Shown here piece by piece: positions 41,650-50,600 of a stretch of 57,305 nucleotides of DNA. Source of the stretch: Anaerolineae bacterium (lineage in GTDB: Bacteria > Chloroflexota > Anaerolineae > Aggregatilineales > Phototrophicaceae); the NCBI GenBank assembly GCA_030950085.1, contig JAUZRW010000096.1, forward strand, positions 1 to 57,305, given 5' to 3'. Position numbers and translations under genes: made by a program. A model generated the notes under the pieces. It had not been told where the DNA came from. It did no database searches and saw nothing but the letters and a program-made list of their open reading frames with translations. Positions within the stretch are counted from its first letter, which is position 1. Each line of letters opens with the position of its first letter.

Positions 41650-42995
41650 CACTTTTGCGATTAACACCAGCTATAGGGACGCATGTTGGAATGCGCCGCC
41701 GCCATAATGAAGATTCAATCGGATATCGATATCCGGATGCTGCGGATGTCTTACAGCATAGTGGGGCATTATTTGTCATTGCCGATGGTGTCGGGGGCTT
41801 ATCTGCTGGAGAGCGTGCCAGTAGTTTGGCGGTTGAGCGTCTCACCAAATATTATTATGGGGCAGATAGTCATATCATGGCTGAGGAACGGCTTGCAACC
41901 GCCGTCCAAAAAACAAACAATGATATTTATCGACTGCTCAATGACCCCAGTAAGCCGGCAGCGACGACTATCGTTGCTATTGTCGTCTTAAACAATCAAT
42001 TGCTTGCTGTTTCAGTGGGTGATAGTCAAATTTTCTTGATTCGAGATGGGGAAATAAGCCAAGTCAATGAAGTTGATGTACTATCCGATGGCAGCGAAGA
42101 AGATGGGGCGTTGACAAAAGCTGTGGGTTATCGTGAAACCGTCGAAGTGGAGACGATAAGTGGCAGTGTTAAACCTGATGATATCCTTATCTTATGCAGC
42201 GATGGATTAACGCGCTATATCAGCAACACACAACTCATCCGTTTGTCTGGCTTGCGTGACCCCCGCGATAGTGTGCGTCGCATGATAAACGAAGCTAATC
42301 AAAAAGGCGGCGCGGATAATATTAGCGTGGCGATTGTGCGCGTTGGTGAGGCGCTTGCCGAGGATGACATCAGTAAATATGTTCAAAAATTGGTTGTGCC
42401 TGTATCCATTGATACACAGCCAATGATGACACCCGATGTAGATACTAAACCGAACACCAATATTCCACTGTCGCGCCCTGAACCCGCCATCCCAGAAAAT
42501 TTTCCGATAACTGAGAGTCCGATTCCAAAATCAATATCCGCAGCACACCCGACCAGCAGGTATCCGCAACAGAGGCAAGATAGAGGGCGCAACCTTGTCG
42601 TGATGGTAGCCGTTGCAGTGCTAGTGATTGGCGCAGCCGTCTTCTTTGGTGCCTTGTTTTTCCTCACACAAGATGATGAAAATGCTTCTGCTACAGCAAC
42701 GTTGGAAGCAACAGTGAGCGCCACCGAACAAATCGCCCCTACCGAAGAGCTAACAACTGAAACGTTAGGAAACGGTATAATTGCGGTAGGTGATAGCGTC
42801 ACAGTAACAGATTCTATCCCAACATTGGTACAAATCGGTGAGTCTGTTGGGTCATTTGTCACTGTTCCCAATACACCGTATCTTATTCAAGAGATTTTTG
42901 AAGACAGCGAAGGACAATTATGGTATCGCTTGTTAGACGACGAGTCTACACAAACTGGCTGGATTGCAGCACGCGACATCGCATCGGCGCAATAA
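41646..42995 (+). CDS. PP2C-family Ser/Thr phosphatase with membrane helix and external SH3-like domain
   Basis: Residues 1-240 are a PP2C phosphatase with the metal-binding motifs: RRRHNEDSIG, VIADGVGGLSAGE, LLCSDGLT and GGADNISVAIV. A linker with Pro/Ser leads to a single membrane helix (about 320-343, VVMVAVAVLVIGAAVFFGALFF). The external end carries an SH3-like domain (VPNTPYLIQEIF, GQLWYRLLDDESTQTGWIA). The enzyme therefore works inside the cell while its tail could sense the envelope. PrpC/Stp phosphatases usually pair with a PASTA kinase, but none is in the window. Its start and end both overlap neighbouring genes. Confidence 0.92.
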   Translation: MTLLRLTPAIGTHVGMRRRHNEDSIGYRYPDAADVLQHSGALFVIADGVGGLSAGERASSLAVERLTKYYYGADSHIMAEERLATAVQKTNNDIYRLLNDPSKPAATTIVAIVVLNNQLLAVSVGDSQIFLIRDGEISQVNEVDVLSDGSEEDGALTKAVGYRETVEVETISGSVKPDDILILCSDGLTRYISNTQLIRLSGLRDPRDSVRRMINEANQKGGADNISVAIVRVGEALAEDDISKYVQKLVVPVSIDTQPMMTPDVDTKPNTNIPLSRPEPAIPENFPITESPIPKSISAAHPTSRYPQQRQDRGRNLVVMVAVAVLVIGAAVFFGALFFLTQDDENASATATLEATVSATEQIAPTEELTTETLGNGIIAVGDSVTVTDSIPTLVQIGESVGSFVTVPNTPYLIQEIFEDSEGQLWYRLLDDESTQTGWIAARDIASAQ

Positions 42996-44692
42996 CGCTT
43001 CTATTCTTATTTTTGCTATTGAGTAGCAGTGGCATCAGCGCCCAGATTCGTAGTACACGGGTAGAACTTGCCACGCTAGATGGTAGCGATGTTCTCTTTC
43101 ATATGCGCGTTTTACGTGGACAAACCATTGAAACCGCCGAATTGACGCAGGGCGGTACAACAGTTACGCTTGAAGCATCCCCTGTGCCATTAGCCAATAC
43201 ACAATGGATTGTCTTAGATGCCAGCGAAGAGATGGTCAATTTACAAACGACAGTTCAGAGTGCTGTACAACGCTTTTTGCGGAATAATGAAATTCCAACC
43301 GGATTGATTATCTATAATAGTCGTGTCGATACGCTATCTCCGACTGACCGTATCTCACAGATTGATAGTTTCCTACTCGGTTATACAGCAACAGCCGGCG
43401 AGCCAGCTTGCCTTGCCGATGCTCTAACGCCTATCTCAGAGGCAGTACGCCAATTGGATTTTTCTTGGCGTATATTGCTCATCACGGCAGGCGATTTTTC
43501 TGGTCAGAGCAATTGTGATACACAGACAGTTCCACCTATGCCTGCGCCTGTTGATGTGATTGCGATTAGCGATGATATTAACGACATGCTGCAAGAGCTA
43601 GTCGATGGTAGTGAAGGCAGCCTAATTCGGGCGAATTTACGGACTGTCGAAGCACGTATCAATGAAGTGCGGACACAATGGGGACAACCAACTTATGCTT
43701 TACGTGGTACATGGCTAGAGGATTGGGATAGTAGCGAATCACTCGATTTAACAGTTACGTTGTCCAATGGTAGTTCTGAAACGGTTACGGTGCGCTTGCG
43801 TGACTATAATATTGCCCTACCCATTGTACTGACAGACGAGCCAACACAAATTGTATTGGCAACTATCACACCCCAAGAAGCCGCAACAGAAGCGATTGCC
43901 GTTGTCGATACTGTGCCAACAGCCGACGCAACGTCATCATCGGATTCAAGTGGCGGTAGTGGCGATAATATTGCACTCTTACTGATTCTCGGTGCGGTGC
44001 TATTTATCATCGGTGCAGTGATTTTGGCATTAGCTCTATCACGGCTACGTCGTCCCACACCCTATAGCCCCCAAGCAGAACAAGGCAATTTCTATGATAC
44101 GCTGGATGATGAGGTTGAATCATCAGTCACAGCAACGCGCATCCGCGAGCGTAATATTCTCGATACAGGTGATGGTGACAGCCCAACCCGTGCTGCCCAA
44201 CGCGCCCATCCATCCCCTTCAAGCAGCGCCGATTATCAAAGTGATGAGACTCATCTGGGCGAATTTGATGTCGAAGAAGTTGACGAAATGCTGATTACAC
44301 AAGTTCTCACAGATAATCGTTTCCGCAACATGATAGAACAGTCGGTTGACCAAGATGAAGTTGTGGCATGGATTCGTTTGGAGGGGACTATACCGGACGA
44401 TTTTGAACTGACTCGGCGCGGTGCGCTAGTCGGGCGCAGCCAAGAATGCGATATCCAAATTAAGGGCGACAGGGCTATCTCGCGCCAACATGCCCGTCTG
44501 GATGTGCAAGCCAATGATACCATTACGATTAGTCGTCTGAGTGCCGTGAATCCAGTGATTGTGGGTGGTATACAAGTGGGCAATCACCATGAACTCAAAA
44601 CCAATGATGTGATTCATTTATCAGACCGCACACGCCTTATTCTCATCACACGAACGGACGAATTGGATGAGGAAATTACACGGATTAAGTGA
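42920..44692 (+). CDS. vWA-like / transmembrane / FHA protein
   Basis: A 590-residue membrane protein. An N-terminal hydrophobic segment (about 23-40, LLFLFLLLSSSGISAQ) acts as signal peptide or anchor. Residues 95-260 resemble a von Willebrand A domain (TQWIVLDASEEM ... RILLITAGDFSG), but the metal site is degenerate (DASEE where DxSxS is expected). A helix near 352-374 returns the chain to the cytoplasm, an acidic linker follows, and a C-terminal FHA domain (ALVGRSQECDIQIKGDRAISRQHARL, about 495-575) ends the protein. It could link an external protein to phospho-signalling inside. The only ATG lies 76 bases inside the phosphatase gene. Confidence 0.85.
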   Translation: MVSLVRRRVYTNWLDCSTRHRIGAITLLFLFLLLSSSGISAQIRSTRVELATLDGSDVLFHMRVLRGQTIETAELTQGGTTVTLEASPVPLANTQWIVLDASEEMVNLQTTVQSAVQRFLRNNEIPTGLIIYNSRVDTLSPTDRISQIDSFLLGYTATAGEPACLADALTPISEAVRQLDFSWRILLITAGDFSGQSNCDTQTVPPMPAPVDVIAISDDINDMLQELVDGSEGSLIRANLRTVEARINEVRTQWGQPTYALRGTWLEDWDSSESLDLTVTLSNGSSETVTVRLRDYNIALPIVLTDEPTQIVLATITPQEAATEAIAVVDTVPTADATSSSDSSGGSGDNIALLLILGAVLFIIGAVILALALSRLRRPTPYSPQAEQGNFYDTLDDEVESSVTATRIRERNILDTGDGDSPTRAAQRAHPSPSSSADYQSDETHLGEFDVEEVDEMLITQVLTDNRFRNMIEQSVDQDEVVAWIRLEGTIPDDFELTRRGALVGRSQECDIQIKGDRAISRQHARLDVQANDTITISRLSAVNPVIVGGIQVGNHHELKTNDVIHLSDRTRLILITRTDELDEEITRIK

Positions 44693-44699
44693 GCGATTG

Positions 44700-47600
44700 A
44701 TGCCTCGATTTCGCCTTTTCATTTTCAGTGTCTTGCTAGTTTTTGGCAGCGCCCAAATTGGATTCGCCCAAACGACTGATTTCACGATTTTTTATGGTGA
44801 AACACAGAGTAATTTCTTTGAGGGCGCTAACTTCGTGCAGCGTTGGATATTCTTCGGCGAGGCACGCGATATGTTGCAGATTCAATCCTTTCGCATTGCC
44901 GGGCAATTCACGCCTCGCTTGCGCTTGCTCGATGCGAGTGGCAATCTATTGGCAGAAAGTCTCGGTGGCGAATTTTCTGATACTGATGAATTATTCTTTG
45001 CCGACGGATTACCCGACACCGCCCCCTATCAAATTGAGGTCGAAGGTCTCAATGTTGTCGCTAACCAGCGCGATAACCCTGCTGAATATAGCCTGAGATT
45101 AGAACGAGTCGGTCAACGTCGCGCTGACCCCAACGACGGTCTATCGGTCTTGCCTGATACCCCCCCTTTGCCAGAATTACAAACGGGTGATTCGGTGCGT
45201 GTTCCGCTACAATTTCAAGTCTATGGCGCAGAGCCACAAGTTAACCAAAGTAATACAGCCAACATACCAAGCCGATGGTTGCTAACAACCCCTCAATGGG
45301 AATTGGCGATTAATAACAATATCCCAATAGCACGCGGCTTACTATCAGCAACATTTCTTGATGTGGGCATTGGACTCACTCTTCGGAATGAAGGCTTAAT
45401 CACAACAGGAGACCGTACATTTTTCAGTGATGAGAATTTCATGGTCGCTTATCAAGATACGCGCCGCGAATATACCTTCACGTTGTCTGATAATCGAAGC
45501 ATCGTGACTGACTTTTTCCGTGTTAGTGCAATACAAGTCGTGGATGGCTTTGTGCATGTCACCATGAATACAGGCGAATCGCAACGCTTGCTTTTCAAGA
45601 CCGATACGATAGATATTCGGCGCTTAAGCGGAGGCAACAATGAAGAGGCTCTGAATCAGATTCAATTAGGCAATGACCGTTTTGTGACAACTGACTTTCA
45701 GGGTTACAATACCTTAGCCTTCATAGATGGACAATTACGAGTCTTGTTTGGGGACGATGCACGTTTTGTCAGCGATGAAGTGCGCTTGTTCTTGCGCCAA
45801 AATAATACAACGGGTATTCATACCGTGTCTCTGTTGATACCTGTCGGCGGTAGCACAACATCGCGCAATATACCGATAACGCTTAATGACTCGCGGATGG
45901 GCGATGTCCGTATCGAAAATGGGCAAATTTCCGTTGAGCCACTTGATGGGCGTGTTCTAACTGAACCAATTGCTAACATTGATGCTCTATTACTCGAAAA
46001 TGGTGGTGTGCGTTTCTCGCGGCGCGATGGCTCATTGCGAACGTCATTTGCCAATGTCAGTGATATTGAAACCCCAGCAGACTTACCCTCAAATAGTGAT
46101 TTGCTGCCCTATGAAACAGGCTTTCGTCCGCGCAACATGAACAATCTCGGTACAGATATTGTGCCACTGAATCCGGCGGTTGATGCCGCGCTCGAAAATC
46201 GCCCGGTCAATCTGGTGAATGGCAATTTCTTCTATAGTGTGACCGATTATCAGATAGCGAGTCATACGCTAGAATTGAACTTGACTCGTTATTACAACAG
46301 CCAAGATAGTGGTACAACGCCCGCTTACATGCTCGATAATTATCTCGTAGGACGCATGGGCGATGGATGGCGGCACAGTTATCAGTACGACCTTGATATC
46401 ACGGGTGCGCCAGCAGGACAGATTCGCCTAGTGATGCCCAATGGCACACAGCACCTCTATTTCCCGACAACCGGTAATCCCACACGCTGGACATCACGTA
46501 CCCTGTTATCGCTTGCGATAGAACAAGTCGGTGGGACACTCGGCACATGGCGGGCAACACGTACCGATGGTGTCATTTTTCACTTTGATAATGCTGGACG
46601 CTTAAACCGCATCAGCGAAACGCCCTCGCGTTCAATCACACTTTCCCCGATGCCTTTAGTCTATTCCACAGGTTTTGGTGGCGTATTTATCACTGAACCT
46701 TATGGTCGCCGCCTTGAATTATATCTCGGTGCAAGTGGTCGCATAGAAACCGCCCGTGATACTTCTGCACGGCAAATTCGTTATACCTATGATGAAACGC
46801 GCTTAATCAACGTGGAATATAATACGCCAACACAAGTAGCGACGTATGACTATAGCGATGAAGGTATTCTGCGCCGCTTTGACGATGTTCGCAGCCCGTA
46901 TTCGCAAATTGGCTTGATTACTTATGAATCAGAGCGGCGAGTGAATCGCTATATCGAAAATGCAGGCGGAACACTCGTTCGAGATTATCGTTACCTCTAT
47001 GAACAAATTCCGGATGGACGCATTACGACACGTATCACATCTGTTAATGGTGAGACACGGACTGCATCATGGACGTACAATACGCTCTATCAACTTGTTG
47101 GTCGGTCAACAGCGCGTAGCGGTTGGGATTATGAATATACCTATGATATTAATACAGGTTTGCTCAATAGCTATCGCACGCCAACCCTAACCCGTTATCA
47201 AATTGAATTTGATGATAAAGCGAATATCATCTCCTTTGCTGACCCCTTCTTCGCAGGTGAGACTGCTTATGACTTCAACTATCAACGACGTGGTGAACAA
47301 ACCCTTCTCACACAAATTCGCTATCCAAATAATGGCGTGGATAACTTCACATGGAGCGACGGGGATAATCCGCATTTACTCTCTTTTTCGCAGTTAGTCA
47401 GTGTCGGTATCGAGCGCATTGAGCGTATCACGTCGTATGAATATGATGATTGGGGGCGAGTGGCAATGCTCATCGAACCCAATAATATTGCGACAGTCTA
47501 TCAATATGATACTTTTGGCTATGTCGAAACAATCTGGCAAGGAATCGTGCTTGAAGAAGGCGAAACACGCGCCGATATCCTTGATAGCAGCCGAGCGCAA

Positions 47601-50600
47601 CGAGTCTTGCAATTCGATTATGACCTTATCGGGCAATTACGCGCTATCACTGACGGGCGCGGACAAACCTATACTCTTGATTGGGATAGCAGTACCGAAC
47701 TATTACGCCAAATCAATGGACCAGAGGGAGTCTTTATCGCCTATAACTATGATGATAGAGGCTTGGTCACGTTACTGAATGATAGAGGACAAGAAACCGT
47801 CTATACCTATGATGGTCTCGATAATGTTACTAGTATCATTGATGCGGCGGGTATCCTAGTCACATTTACTTACGATGAAGCAGGTAACTTGCTCTCGACA
47901 GTTGATGATTTACAGCGCGAAACACGCATTGAATACGATGCACTCAATAACCCGATACAACGTATCTCGCCAACAGGTCTTGTGACTATCTATGCAACAG
48001 AAATTGATGAAGCTGGCGATTTTATCTATCGGCGCGAAGTTGACCCCGTAGGGCGTATCATCGAACGACGCTATGATGCACTAGGACGATTGGTCTTGTA
48101 TTCGATTGCGGATGGCGACTTCTTGCAAGAATTTCGTGTGACCTATAACAATACACATTTGCCTGTGAGCATTGTCGAAGTTGCAAGCGGACGGACTCTC
48201 ACACTCGAATACGACTTGATTGGGCAGGTGACAGCGTTAGATATTGCTGGCTCACGAACCCGTTTTGATTACGATATACGCGGTAATCTGGCACAAGTCA
48301 CAAGCCCTGCCGAGCGAGTCATCACTTATGACTATGACCCACTCGATAATATCACTCGCGTTGTGCTACCCGACGGTACAGAATGGCTTTATAGCTATGA
48401 CGAAAATAGCAACCTTCTCAGTGCAACCGATACAGGCGGATTGACAACACTTTATGTCTATGATGCTCGCAATCAATTGGTCAGTATTGAAGACCCGATG
48501 GACAATTTGACCAGTTATGATTATGACTTACGCGGCAATCTCACCAGTATAATCAATGCTGTCGGGACGAGTCGCACATTTGCTTATGATGACCTTGACC
48601 GCTTAGTGAGTGCTACCGATGGGCGCGGACAAAGCACCGATTATGAATATGATAATTTGGGACGCTTATTCAATATTGCCCAACCGGGTGTACGGGCAAC
48701 ACGTCTGACATATGATGCCGAAGATAATATCATTGCTGTCACCAAACGTCCACGAGAACAGCGTACTCTCTATAATTATGATGGCTTGGGACGCATTACC
48801 AGTATCACTGACCCACTCGGTCATACAACAGCCTATCAGTACAATTCGTTAGGGCGCATCACACGCATTATTGATGCAGTGGGTAATGAACAACGCTATC
48901 AGTGGCGCTCTGGCTCGGTTTTACAACGTTTTGTCGATTCTGCCGGACGCGAATATAGCATCAACACCGATAGTCTCGGACGCTTGACGACTCTTCGTGA
49001 CCTGACAACTGAACAAAATGAGGCGATTAATACACAGTTATTCTATGATGCCGATGGTTATATCGAAGCTATCCAAGTGGGAACAGATTCCGCCCGTACC
49101 AGTGGACAGAACGATATTTTCTATCGCTATGAATATTCCGCACAGGGGCAAGTCATCCGCTATACTGATACGTCTGATGGCGAATGGCAATTGCTTTATG
49201 ACGATTCGGAACGCTTAGTAGAAATTATGAATCCGCTAGGCGTAGCGACTCGTTATCTCTATGATGATGGCGGACGGGTGATACAGGTTATTCATCAGGC
49301 AGAAACCGACGCTGAAGCAATAGAAACATATGATTATGACGGCAATGGCAATATCGTGCGCTATAGTTCGCCTACGGGGGTTGTGAATAGCTACCTCTAT
49401 GACCAAAATAATCGCTTGCTACAAGCTATTATTGCCGCCGATACAGAACTCGAAAGTCGCTATGTCTTTGAATATAACGCGCTCGGACAACTGATTCGTA
49501 CTGTTGACCCAATGGGTATGGCAAGTCGTTATTTTTATTCGCTCGATAACTTGAATCGGGTTGAACGGACAATCGGCGAGGAGACAATTGCCCTCAGTTA
49601 CAACTATGATGATGCTGGCAACTTGCGGAATATTGTCATGCCCGGACGCAACGAATTGATTAATGCCCCTGTCAGCATCAGTATGACCTATGATGCCCTT
49701 AATCGACGAGTGCGCTATGTCGATGGTGCGGATAGTGTGTGGTCATATACGTATAATGCCGCCGGAGAAGTCGCACAAATCAGTGACCCATTAGGAAGCG
49801 TTGTGCGCTATGAATACGACGACAATGACCGCGTGACGAGTATCAGCTATCCGTCAGGGAGTGTTGTGACCTTCACCTATGATGCTGCCGGAAACATTCG
49901 CACAGTCACATTACCTGCCAACCAAGACGGTCAAGAACAAACTCTGATTTATCGCCTTGATGTCAATGGTAATATCACGACTATGCAGGTCGGCAACAAT
50001 ATCACGCGCTATGAATATGATGTGATGGGTAATCTCACACGGCGTATCTACCCGGATGGTCGCATCACCACATTTGATTACGATGCCGCGAATCGTCTAA
50101 TCGCCACTCGTTATGCCGATGGCACAGTCATCAACAATAGCTACGATGCCGACGGGCGACTGCTTTCTGCTGGGGAGCTAAGTTTTGACTATGATATTTT
50201 AGGGCGATTGCAGCGTCAAACGGGTACGATGAGCATTGATTATACCTATGACCTCGCCGGAAACCTCCTCACACGCGATGCAGGGGAAATTGGCTTGACC
50301 ACTTATGCCTATGATGACTTGTATCGTCCCATTGAAATGCGACTAGATGGACAAAGTGTGCAAGTTGTTTATGATGAAATGAATCAAGTGCGGCAAATTC
50401 TTCGGAGTAATGGGGTACGGACGTTTATCAATTATGATGCTGCCGCAAGACCTGTCAGCATTTTGCATCTCGGTCCCGATAATCAACGGCTAGATGGCTT
50501 TAATTATCAATATGATGCGGTGGGTAATCTCATTCGCATTGACCGTGTGGTGGATGCGTGGCGTATTCTCTATAGCTATGATGTAGCGCACCGTCTCATT